From: Flavobacteriales bacterium
Lineage (GTDB): Bacteria; Bacteroidota; Bacteroidia; UBA10329
NCBI GenBank assembly: GCA_021741155.1
Contig: JAIOYP010000030.1
Coordinates: 1 to 46,707, forward strand
Direction of reading: 5' to 3'
DNA: 46,707 nt
Within the stretch, counting starts at the first letter, position 1. Every line of letters starts with the position of its first letter. The translations under genes and the position numbers were made by a program. The notes under the pieces were generated by a model. It made no database searches and was not told where the DNA came from. It saw only the letters and a list, made by a program, of their open reading frames with translations. Of this stretch, positions 31,516 to 39,406 are shown piece by piece.

Positions 31516-33039
31516 ATGAAAAGCAAATTCGCCTTTTGTATCCTTTTTTGTCTTGCCTGTAGTTTGACCACATACGGTCAATATGGCGCATTGGATAATA
31601 GTTTTGACATAGATGGACGGAACAAGTCCGACTTTGGTAATGATGATGACTACGGCTCAGCAGTTGCCATTCAATCCGACAATAAACTAGTGGTGGCCGG
31701 TTATACCATTATTAGCGCAATAAGCAATTTTGCCGTGTTGCGCTACAATAGTGATGGCAGCCTCGATAATACCTTTGATACGGATGGGAAATTGACCACC
31801 TCCGTTGGTGGTTTTAATGACAACGCAACCTCAGTTGCTATACAAACTGACGGCAAAATAATTGTTGCAGGAAACACCCATGATGGCAGCTACTGGGATT
31901 TTGCACTGGTGCGTTATAATACCGATGGCAGCCTTGACAACACTTTTGGCACCAATGGAATTGTAACCACAGATATTGGCGGCTACAATGATTATCTCAA
32001 CTCCATTGCAATACAATCCGATGGAAAAATAGTGGCGACAGGCTCATCTAATAATATGACCTATGATGATATAACGGTAGTGCGTTACAATGTAGACGGA
32101 AGTTTAGACATTACTTTTAATGGTGATGGTAAGGTTACCACTGATTTTATAGGTTATAACGATAAGGCATATACAGTAATGCTACAAAGCGATGATAAAA
32201 TTTTAGTGGCGGGTCGAACAAGTAGTTTTAGCAGTATTGATTTTGCACTGGTGCGTTACGAAAGCGATGGAAGCCTTGATAATACATTTGGCACAGGCGG
32301 AATGGTTACCACCGATTTTGTAGGTGGCGATGATTTGGCTCTTGCTGCTACACTTGATGTTGACGGAAAAATTGTGGTGGTAGGAGGCGTTCGTAACCCC
32401 AGCTGGGATTTTGGATTAGCCCGTTACAACTCAGATGGCAGCCTTGATAACACATTTAGCACAGACGGACTAGTAATTACCGACTTTGGTATTGGTGATG
32501 ATATGGCTCAATCTGTTTTTATACAATGGAATGGAAATGTTGTAGCAACAGGCTACGCAAAAGTTGGCACTTATAATGATTTTGCAGTATTCAGATATCA
32601 TTACAACGGCACTTTGGACAACACCTTTGGCACTGGAGGCAAGGTTACCACCGATTTTGGTTTGAATAACGATCACGCCTATGCATCATTGATGCAACCC
32701 GACCATAAAATTGTAGCTGTTGGTGGTACTTACAGCGGATTGAGTACCAAGGTTGATGTTGCCATTTCTCGTTATGAAAACTCCATTCTTACTGATTTAA
32801 CAACAAATACTATATCCAATAAAATAAGTATTTACCCTAATCCGGCCAACAATATCGTTGTAATGGAAGTGAAAGAATTTACTGATAATTTGGCCTATGC
32901 ACTAACCGACCCTACTGGCAAGCAGGTGATGACCGGTAGCCTGCCTTCCAAAAACACGCAGATAGATATAAGCCAACTAGCGGCAGGTGTTTATACCTTG
33001 CAGGTCGGAGAGCAAAAAGTTAAACTACTGAAGAACTGA
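31516..33039 (+). CDS. Secreted delta-60 repeat protein with T9SS sorting domain
   Basis: 507 residues. The signal peptide FAFCILFCLACSLTTYGQ ends near residue 21. Seven repeats of about 55 residues follow, each with a core like RYNSDGSLDNTFGTDGKVTT and a second strand pattern IQSDGKIVVAG: the delta-60 repeat, probably a beta-propeller-like fold. The C-terminal 80 residues (ISIYPNPANN ... LAAGVYTLQVGEQKVKLLKN) are a type A sorting domain of the type IX secretion system, so the protein is exported across the outer membrane and likely anchored at the surface. It is probably not part of the pigment pathway. DNA repeats of about 165 bp make it prone to recombination. Confidence 0.9.
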   Translation: MKSKFAFCILFCLACSLTTYGQYGALDNSFDIDGRNKSDFGNDDDYGSAVAIQSDNKLVVAGYTIISAISNFAVLRYNSDGSLDNTFDTDGKLTTSVGGFNDNATSVAIQTDGKIIVAGNTHDGSYWDFALVRYNTDGSLDNTFGTNGIVTTDIGGYNDYLNSIAIQSDGKIVATGSSNNMTYDDITVVRYNVDGSLDITFNGDGKVTTDFIGYNDKAYTVMLQSDDKILVAGRTSSFSSIDFALVRYESDGSLDNTFGTGGMVTTDFVGGDDLALAATLDVDGKIVVVGGVRNPSWDFGLARYNSDGSLDNTFSTDGLVITDFGIGDDMAQSVFIQWNGNVVATGYAKVGTYNDFAVFRYHYNGTLDNTFGTGGKVTTDFGLNNDHAYASLMQPDHKIVAVGGTYSGLSTKVDVAISRYENSILTDLTTNTISNKISIYPNPANNIVVMEVKEFTDNLAYALTDPTGKQVMTGSLPSKNTQIDISQLAAGVYTLQVGEQKVKLLKN

Positions 33040-33105
33040 TTTTTTACGAATAGAGCATATCATTCCGAGGAACTTTCTCGTGTTCTGAGTATTTGTCCAG
33101 CTCAC

Positions 33106-33200
33106 AGAATAATTCAATCTTTCACTTTTAGACAGGATTCGATTCCGGTCAGTAAATCATCGTAGCCTCGTTTTCTCACTTATGCGAACTTCGCAGCCGA
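33106..33200 (+). repeat. Leader of the desaturase-like gene, copy 2 of the duplicated blocks
   Basis: 33106-33140 matches 27300-27333. 33166-33200 matches 27688-27722 (32 of 35) and ends directly at the ATG 33201. The palindrome TGCGAACTTCGCA is at 33183-33195, 5 bp before the start codon. This compact copy seems the intact parent of the scattered blocks near 27300-27722. Confidence 0.65.
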
Positions 33201-34715
33201 ATGGCTGAAAAGGTTTACGACTTCGTGATTATTGGCAGCGGGCTTGGTGGCCTGCAATGTGCCTACATCTTGGCCGACCATGGTTTTAGCGTTTGCGTGC
33301 TTGAAAAGAACCAGCAGTTAGGCGGTTCGTTACAGGTTTTCAGTCGCGATAAGACGGTTTTCGATACTGGAGTTCATTATCTGCCTGCCATGGATGAAGG
33401 ACAACCCCTTCACTCCTATTTCAAATATTTTGGGCTCACCGACAGCGTGAAATGGAAGAAGATGGACAGCCATTTCGATCAAATAAGCTTTGATGATGGT
33501 TCAAAATTTCATCACGCGAGTTCTTGGAATGAATTCAAAAAGAGCTTAATCGCTGATTTTTCCAAGGAAGAAACAGCTATCAAAACGTATTCGGAAACCA
33601 TCCAGAAATTGGTAAAAACGTTTCCGCTTGATGAATTGGAATACAACGAGAAAGACCATACGGATAATGCTATTCTTGAACTCAGCGCCAAGGAATTCAT
33701 CGATGGATTGACAGAGAATGAAAAGCTGCGTGCGGTCTTGACTGGCTCCAACTTGCTTTATGCGGGTTCGGCAGAGAAATGTCCACTGTACATTCATGCC
33801 TTGGTCACGAATGGTTACGTTCAAAGCGCGTATCGTTGCGTGGATGGCGGTTCGCAATTGGCTAAGGAACTTGCCAAGCGTATCCGCGAGAAAGGTGGAG
33901 AAGTATTGAGACGGAAAAAAGTGATCGGTTTTGAGTTGGAAAACGAAGAAATCCGCACCGTAATTACGGAAGATGGCGAGTGTTATTCTGGACTCAAATT
34001 CATCAGCAATATCCAACCAAAAGTTCTGCTTCAACTCGTTGGGAAGGAACATTTCAAACTATCGTTTTACAATCGATTTCAGAAAGCTAGGAATACGCTT
34101 TCGAGTTTCACGGTTCATATCGTTTGTAAGCCGAATTCGTTCCAGTATCTGAATCACAACGTTTATCATCACACCACCAATCATGTTTGGGCCAAACCTG
34201 ATTATTCTGAAAGTGAATGGCCGCTGCAATTCATGTTGAGTACACCAGCCTCGTCAAAATCGGATGAATTTGCGGAAGGTATTTCCATCATGACCTACAT
34301 GCGATTTGATGAAGTGGAAAAATGGAAAGACAGTCACAAAACGATTGTTTCTCCAGGCGAACGACCTTCTGAATATGAAGAATTCAAAGCCGAAAAGACG
34401 GAGCAATTGCTGAAAGCGGTGGAAAAGCGTTTTCCTGAAATCCGAGATTGTATTCAAAGCATACATGCTTCTACTCCACTTACTTACCGCGATTATATTG
34501 GTAGCGATGATGGCAATATGTATGGCACGGAAAAAGATTTTCGCAAAGGAATGGCAAACTTCATTGCACCAAACACAAAAATCCCTAACCTTTGGCTCAC
34601 AGGTCAATATTTGAACTTACACGGGGTAATGGGTGTTACCATCAGTTCAATTATTACTTGCAGTCAATTTTTAGATAAGAAAAAACTACTCGAACGCATT
34701 AAAAATGCACAATGA
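33201..34715 (+). CDS. Carotenoid desaturase/isomerase-like flavoprotein
   Basis: 504-residue FAD/NAD(P) oxidoreductase of the CrtI/CrtISO superfamily. The N-terminal dinucleotide fold is VIIGSGLGGLQCAYILADHG with the acidic strand end VLEKNQQLGGSLQ. FDTGVHYL matches the family substrate-domain motif, and LWLTGQYLNLHGVMGVTISS near the C-terminus is the FAD-binding end. It probably acts on a polyene chain (desaturation or cis-trans isomerisation), in keeping with flexirubin loci. It overlaps the next gene by 4 bp (ATGA), so the two are coupled. The exact reaction cannot be read from sequence. Confidence 0.85.
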   Translation: MAEKVYDFVIIGSGLGGLQCAYILADHGFSVCVLEKNQQLGGSLQVFSRDKTVFDTGVHYLPAMDEGQPLHSYFKYFGLTDSVKWKKMDSHFDQISFDDGSKFHHASSWNEFKKSLIADFSKEETAIKTYSETIQKLVKTFPLDELEYNEKDHTDNAILELSAKEFIDGLTENEKLRAVLTGSNLLYAGSAEKCPLYIHALVTNGYVQSAYRCVDGGSQLAKELAKRIREKGGEVLRRKKVIGFELENEEIRTVITEDGECYSGLKFISNIQPKVLLQLVGKEHFKLSFYNRFQKARNTLSSFTVHIVCKPNSFQYLNHNVYHHTTNHVWAKPDYSESEWPLQFMLSTPASSKSDEFAEGISIMTYMRFDEVEKWKDSHKTIVSPGERPSEYEEFKAEKTEQLLKAVEKRFPEIRDCIQSIHASTPLTYRDYIGSDDGNMYGTEKDFRKGMANFIAPNTKIPNLWLTGQYLNLHGVMGVTISSIITCSQFLDKKKLLERIKNAQ

Positions 34716-35950
34716 AGAATATTGATGTACTAGTTATTGGAGCAGGACCATCGGGTTCGGTGGCAGCTTCGCATCTTGCAAATCAAGGTTATAAAGTCAC
34801 AATTGTTGAACGAACCAAGTTTCCGCGCTTCGTGATTGGGGAAAGTTTGCTACCTATTTCGATGGAACATTACATGGAAACAGGTTTACTTCCTGCTTTG
34901 GAAGCCAAGAACTTTGAGATAAAAGAAGGAGCACTTTTCACACGAGATGACAAGGATTTTCTCATTTCGTTTGATGACAATTTCACCCCAGGATGGACTT
35001 ACGCTTGGCAAGCTCCGCGAGATGAATTTGATAAAACCTTGGCAGATGAGACCGCGAAAAAAGGTGTTGAAATTCTCTACGAAACAACGCTTGATGGCAT
35101 TGATTTCAATGATAATGGTGCCACTTTCAGCGTAACAAACGCGAATGGAAAGACAGATTATTCAGCTCGTTTTGTGATTGATAGTAGCGGCTATGGTGGC
35201 GTTTTGGCAAAGATGTTAGAAATTCCAACGCATGTTTCGCCAACGAGCAACATGGCTACTTACACCCATTTTGTGGACGACACGCGAGATACGTTCCCCA
35301 ACCCAATGCAGATTTCGTTCGACATCCTCGAAACGGATTTGTGGTTGTGGGTTATTCCATTCAATAATGGTGTGACATCGCTAGGATTTGTGGGCAACAA
35401 GAAGTATTTCGGAGAGTTTACAGCTGAAGATGCTGATGTGAATTTGGCCTTCAATAATATGTTCAAGCGTTCGAAGAAATTCGGGGAACGATTCAAAGAC
35501 AAGACCTACAAATTCACCCCAAAGGTTCATGCCGATTACATGCGTTCTTCCGAACGTTTCTTTGGAAACAAGTACGTTTTAACTGGAAACACAACTGAAT
35601 TCTTGGACCCCGTATTCTCTTCAGGCGTTGCTTTTGCCACTACTTCTGGCTTGACAGCCGCCAAGTTGGTTGACCGCGAATTGCAGGGAGAAAAAGTGGA
35701 TTGGCAAACGGAATACGTTGAATTTTTGGAATACGGAATTGACGTATTCCGAACCTACGTTCGCGAATGGTACACAGGCGATTTGCAGAAAATCTTCTTC
35801 CATGTAAACATCAATCCATTGATGAAGAAACAGCTTACTTCTGTATTGGCTGGCTACGTTTGGGACAAAACAAACCCTTTCGTGCGTAAGCACAAAACCA
35901 TCATCAACACGCTTGCACAGGTGGTTGATATTGAAAAGATGAAAATTTGA
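34712..35950 (+). CDS. Flavin-dependent halogenase candidate
   Basis: 412-residue FAD monooxygenase-fold protein. The FAD loop is VIGAGPSGSVAASHL (8-22), followed by FPRFVIGESLLP (Glu44). Both halogenase fingerprints are present: Lys71 in FEIKEGALF, at the same number as the catalytic Lys of CmlS as I recall it, and WLWVIP at 211-216 matching the WxWxIP signature that blocks ordinary hydroxylation. DPVFSSGVAFA near residue 300 is the usual FAD/chloride-loop region. Chlorinated flexirubins are known, so chlorination of the phenyl ring is the likely role. It overlaps the desaturase-like gene by 4 bp. No flavin reductase is nearby; a shared one would serve. Confidence 0.8.
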   Translation: MKNIDVLVIGAGPSGSVAASHLANQGYKVTIVERTKFPRFVIGESLLPISMEHYMETGLLPALEAKNFEIKEGALFTRDDKDFLISFDDNFTPGWTYAWQAPRDEFDKTLADETAKKGVEILYETTLDGIDFNDNGATFSVTNANGKTDYSARFVIDSSGYGGVLAKMLEIPTHVSPTSNMATYTHFVDDTRDTFPNPMQISFDILETDLWLWVIPFNNGVTSLGFVGNKKYFGEFTAEDADVNLAFNNMFKRSKKFGERFKDKTYKFTPKVHADYMRSSERFFGNKYVLTGNTTEFLDPVFSSGVAFATTSGLTAAKLVDRELQGEKVDWQTEYVEFLEYGIDVFRTYVREWYTGDLQKIFFHVNINPLMKKQLTSVLAGYVWDKTNPFVRKHKTIINTLAQVVDIEKMKI

Positions 35951-35991
35951 GTTTCTTTGGGATTCGCTTAACTCTTAGATTCAACTAGTTA

Positions 35992-37470
35992 ATGGCAAAG
36001 ACGACTTATAGCAATCGTGAATTGATGTTATTGGCCATTAAGCAGATGAACGAAAGCATCAATGAGCCTCGTCCCGATGGAAAAGTTCCACCGAAGGTCG
36101 GTGTCGTAATTCTTTTTCCAGATGGTAGAATTGAAAAATCTTATCGCGGAGAGCTAAGAGAAGGTGACCATGCCGAATTCACCTTACTTGAAAGAAAATT
36201 AGGGAACTCCAATTTGGAGGGATGTATCCTCTTCACAACCTTAGAACCATGCGTTGAACGAAATACGCCAAAGGTTCCGTGTTGTAGAAGAACTTCAAAC
36301 GCTAGGATCAAAAAAGTGTTTGTTGGAATTGAGGATAAAGACCCTACGGTTGATGGCAAAGGCATTAAACACTTGCAAAACGCAGGGATTGAGGTAAAAA
36401 TGTTCGATAGAGACCTTCAACGAATTATTGAAAAGGAGAATAAGCGTTTTTTGGAGCAAGCACTTGAAAGGAAAAAGGAGACGGAGAAAGAAGACCTACG
36501 TATTGACCTGGAACGTGCGGTTTCAACCTTTGACATTTCAAAACTCTCGGAGGATGCCCTTAATAAGTTTATCCTTGAAGCAAATCTTGACCACCATGCC
36601 TCAGATATTGATTTCCATAAATACTTAGCCGACTTCGGTGCGCTGGAATTTGACAGGGAAAGCGGAATTTTTCGTCCAACTGGATTTGGAATTTTGTTGT
36701 TCGGAAAAAATCCAAGGGCAAAATATCCACAAGCAGTTCTGAAAGCGCAGATTGATTATGGGGCAGGTAAAGTTGAACCCATGGATTTTGATGGACCTTT
36801 GGTAATGGTTCCTGATAGAATTGAAGGTTGGCTCAGAAAAGTTCTTCCACATTCAAAAAACACAAGCAGTTTTAAACGAAGGGATGTACCTGATTTCCCG
36901 ATTGAAGTACTTCGTGAAGCAATAATCAATGCACTGGTACACCGTGACTACGAAATTCCATCGGCCAAATGTGAATTGAAGATTACTGCGGATACTGTGA
37001 CCATAAATAGCCCTGGGGCCCCTTTACCCGCTATTTCCATTGAGGAACTCAATTCCTTCGAAGCATCTTCACTAAGTAGAAATCCTATTCTAACATATGT
37101 GTTCAACAAAATGGAATATGTGGAAGAAAAGGGATTTGGTATGGATACTTTCAGGGATATTGAGAGGGACTTTGGATTACCTATTCCAAGGTATGTCTAT
37201 AAAGCTCCTTTCTTGACTTTGAAGTTTGCAAGAACCACAAAAGGACTTGAGAATCTTATTGACAATAAGGCAATCAAAGGCTTAAATGCTGATGACCTGA
37301 ATGTATTTGAAATCATACGAAGCAGAGGCCCAATCAGTAAATCTTCCATAGTTGAGATGGTCAATTTGACTCCGAGAACTACCGAAAGACTACTTAAGAA
37401 ACTGGTTGATAAAAGCCTGATTATGGTTGAAGGTTCTGGAAGAAGTACAAAGTATCGTCTGAATGATTGA
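35992..37470 (+). CDS. RibD-like deaminase / RecG-type ATPase / winged-helix fusion
   Basis: 492 residues, an unusual three-part protein. (1) Residues 1-140 form a zinc deaminase domain close to the RibD deaminase: HAE at 60-62, TLEPC ending at Cys87, VPCC with Cys97, then DPTVDGKGIKHLQNAGIEV. (2) After a charged helical linker (145-175), residues 180-415 match the HATPase_c_4 region of RecG-C-terminal/Schlafen-type regulators: FRPTGFGILLFGKNP, REAIINALVHRDYE (Glu309, Asn313), INSPGAPLP and EKGFGMD. (3) 430-490 is a winged helix (GPISKSSIVEMVNLTPRTTE). No reductase domain exists, so it is not RibD. It sits 41 bp after the halogenase gene among pigment genes and is followed by paired direct repeats. 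It may be a nucleotide-sensing regulator or defence protein. Confidence 0.82.
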   Translation: MAKTTYSNRELMLLAIKQMNESINEPRPDGKVPPKVGVVILFPDGRIEKSYRGELREGDHAEFTLLERKLGNSNLEGCILFTTLEPCVERNTPKVPCCRRTSNARIKKVFVGIEDKDPTVDGKGIKHLQNAGIEVKMFDRDLQRIIEKENKRFLEQALERKKETEKEDLRIDLERAVSTFDISKLSEDALNKFILEANLDHHASDIDFHKYLADFGALEFDRESGIFRPTGFGILLFGKNPRAKYPQAVLKAQIDYGAGKVEPMDFDGPLVMVPDRIEGWLRKVLPHSKNTSSFKRRDVPDFPIEVLREAIINALVHRDYEIPSAKCELKITADTVTINSPGAPLPAISIEELNSFEASSLSRNPILTYVFNKMEYVEEKGFGMDTFRDIERDFGLPIPRYVYKAPFLTLKFARTTKGLENLIDNKAIKGLNADDLNVFEIIRSRGPISKSSIVEMVNLTPRTTERLLKKLVDKSLIMVEGSGRSTKYRLND

Positions 37471-37478
37471 CAAAGACT

Positions 37479-37566
37479 TCGCCATATGCTTGCCAATTTG
37501 GCGGGTGTTGTCCGTTTCGGATGGTCACTTTTTGAAATCTCGCCACATACTCGCCATTTTGGCGAG
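37479..37566 (+). repeat. Two 27-bp direct repeats downstream of the deaminase fusion
   Basis: 37479-37505 (TCGCCATATGC ... TTTGGCGGG) and 37540-37566 (TCGCCACATAC ... TTTGGCGAG) agree at 22 of 27 positions, starting 61 bp apart. Each contains two YGCCA half-sites followed by an inverted TGGCG. They occupy most of the 113-bp gap before the next flavoprotein gene and look like regulator sites or element ends. Confidence 0.65.
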
Positions 37567-37583
37567 AAACTTACGTCAATTCT

Positions 37584-39284
37584 ATGCGGAATAAACCCAT
37601 CAAACCATCCTATGATGTCATCGTTATCGGTGCAGGCATCAGCGGGCTAACCTCAGCTGCCCTACTCAGCCGTGCTGGACTTTCCGTTGGCGTTTTTGAA
37701 ATGGACAGTCGCCCAGGTGGTTACTTGGCTGGTTTCAAGAGAAAGGATTTTCGCTTTGATAGCGCCATACATTGGCTCAATCAGTGCGGACCAAAAGGAT
37801 TGGTAACGCGCGTTTTTGATTTTATCGGAAGTGATCATCCAATAGCTTTATCTCAACCAAATATCAAGCGGTATCAAGGAGATAATTACGATTATCTACT
37901 CACAGATAAACCTGATGATCTGAAAGCTGAATTCATCCAACTTTTTCCGCACGAAAAGGATGGAATTGAACGCTTTTTCAAGGATGCAAAGCAATTGGGC
38001 TCAGCATTTAATGATTTACCTGCTTTTTCAAGATCATTGGAAACGATGGGTTTCTTTGAGAAGATTGCCTTCAATATGAAGCGTCTGAAGTTTGCGCTTG
38101 TTTTTCTAAAGCACATTCGTTTTACGGGGCCAGAAGGAACAGTAAAAGGACTGCAGCGCTATTTCAAGGATCCTGCCATGCTAAAGATCTTCGGTTCGGA
38201 GGAAGAATTACTTTCCTGTTTGGTTCCGATTGGATGGGCGTATTATGGCGATTATCAAAGTCCACCAAAAGGTGGCAGTCAGGCGTTTCCTGAATGGTTG
38301 GATTACACGATTGAAAAGATGGGCAACGATGTCTATTATCAATGTCGCGTGGAGAAAATTGAACTCGAAAACAGTCAAGCCGTTGGCATTCAATTAGACC
38401 GAAAAGGAGAGAAATTCAGCGTCAAGGCCAAGCAGATTATTGCAGCATGCGATGTAGAAGCTTTATACGAACGTATGCTTCCTGAAACCGCCATCCCGAA
38501 GGAAGTAAAAGACAAGCTGCATAACGCACAGTTGTATAGCTCGGCTGTGACCATTTCGCTTGGCATTGATTGTCCAGTTGAAGATTTAGGCTTGGATGAC
38601 GCCATGCTTTTCATTGTGCGCGATGATGTGAAACGTACCGAACACAACACGGGCAATCCGCACAAATGTGGCATCAGTATTCTGGCTCCTTCTTTCCGCG
38701 ATAAATCTTTGGCTCCCGAAGGAAAAGGCACCATGACCATCTATTGCTACGCCACTTTTAATCAGGATGACAAGTGGAAAACGGAGGTTGATGAGAACGG
38801 AAAACTCATCCGGGGCGAGGCTTACAAGAAATTCAAACAGGAATTTGCGGATGTGCTCATCTCACGTGTGGAGAAAAAACTGGGCAAGGATATCCGTTCA
38901 CACATTGAATATTGCGACATCGCAACGCCTATTACGCATTGGCGTTACACAGGCAACCGCGATGGAAGTTTGATGGGCGCACGCCCCGGAAAAGCGAACA
39001 TGAAAGCTGGAATTGCTGGTCATAGAACGGCTGTAAAAAACCTTTGGCTTGGTGGACATTGGGCCGAATTGGGCGGTGGTGTTCCTGTGGCGGTTAAATC
39101 AGGAATGAATGCAGCACTTTTAGTCATCAAAGAACTGAAACCGAAGGTTTACAAAGTTCTTTCTCAATACGTTGATACGAACATTACGAAGGAAGAAGCG
39201 GATAAATCGGGCGTTTTCACGGAGTATGATAATTCCTGGGTTCAGGAAATGACGCCAGCAGAAAAGAAAAGGAACATTTTATAG
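37584..39284 (+). CDS. Carotenoid isomerase/desaturase-like flavoprotein (CrtISO type)
   Basis: 566-residue FAD oxidoreductase of the phytoene desaturase / CrtISO / retinol saturase group. The N-terminus is DVIVIGAGISGLTSAALLSR followed by FEMDSRPGGYLAGFKRKDF, then FDSAIHWLNQCG. The C-terminal FAD-binding end is NLWLGGHWAELGGGVPVAVK. It is a distant paralogue of the protein at 33201-34715. The 566 residues are longer than bacterial CrtI (about 500) because of an extended C-terminal tail after residue 530. It likely acts on the pigment polyene or on a carotenoid. Its last codons and TAG stop coincide with the end of a GCCACAGA repeat, so the C-terminus may have been reshaped by that insertion. 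Confidence 0.87.
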   Translation: MRNKPIKPSYDVIVIGAGISGLTSAALLSRAGLSVGVFEMDSRPGGYLAGFKRKDFRFDSAIHWLNQCGPKGLVTRVFDFIGSDHPIALSQPNIKRYQGDNYDYLLTDKPDDLKAEFIQLFPHEKDGIERFFKDAKQLGSAFNDLPAFSRSLETMGFFEKIAFNMKRLKFALVFLKHIRFTGPEGTVKGLQRYFKDPAMLKIFGSEEELLSCLVPIGWAYYGDYQSPPKGGSQAFPEWLDYTIEKMGNDVYYQCRVEKIELENSQAVGIQLDRKGEKFSVKAKQIIAACDVEALYERMLPETAIPKEVKDKLHNAQLYSSAVTISLGIDCPVEDLGLDDAMLFIVRDDVKRTEHNTGNPHKCGISILAPSFRDKSLAPEGKGTMTIYCYATFNQDDKWKTEVDENGKLIRGEAYKKFKQEFADVLISRVEKKLGKDIRSHIEYCDIATPITHWRYTGNRDGSLMGARPGKANMKAGIAGHRTAVKNLWLGGHWAELGGGVPVAVKSGMNAALLVIKELKPKVYKVLSQYVDTNITKEEADKSGVFTEYDNSWVQEMTPAEKKRNIL

Positions 39285-39385
39285 CCACAGATGCACAGAT
39301 TAACATAGATTTTTTTCACAGATAAAAGCAAATCATCAATGTTTCATCTGAGAAAATCAGTGAATCTGTGGCTAAAAGTATGTTT
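39275..39385. repeat. GCCACAGA palindromic repeat, copy 4
   Basis: AGCCACAGATGCACAGATT (from 39283) is mirrored by AATCAGTGAATCTGTGGCT (to 39373). Outer ends ACATTTTAT and AGTATGTTTT agree with other copies. The stop codon TAG of the upstream gene is inside the left end. It separates two flavoprotein genes. Confidence 0.78.
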
Positions 39386-39406
39386 TAACCCATCCTCTAA
39401 ATAAGT

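Noticed and set aside
31600-32700. Regularly spaced DNA repeats suggesting CRISPR or a minisatellite
   Set aside because: They are in frame and encode delta-60 protein repeats of about 55 residues with a signal peptide and sorting domain.
34712-35950. Geranylgeranyl reductase
   Set aside because: Shares the FAD fold, but WxWxIP plus Lys71 point to halogenase instead.
35992-37470. Riboflavin biosynthesis gene ribD
   Set aside because: Only the deaminase half matches; the reductase is replaced by ATPase and winged-helix regions and no other rib gene is nearby.
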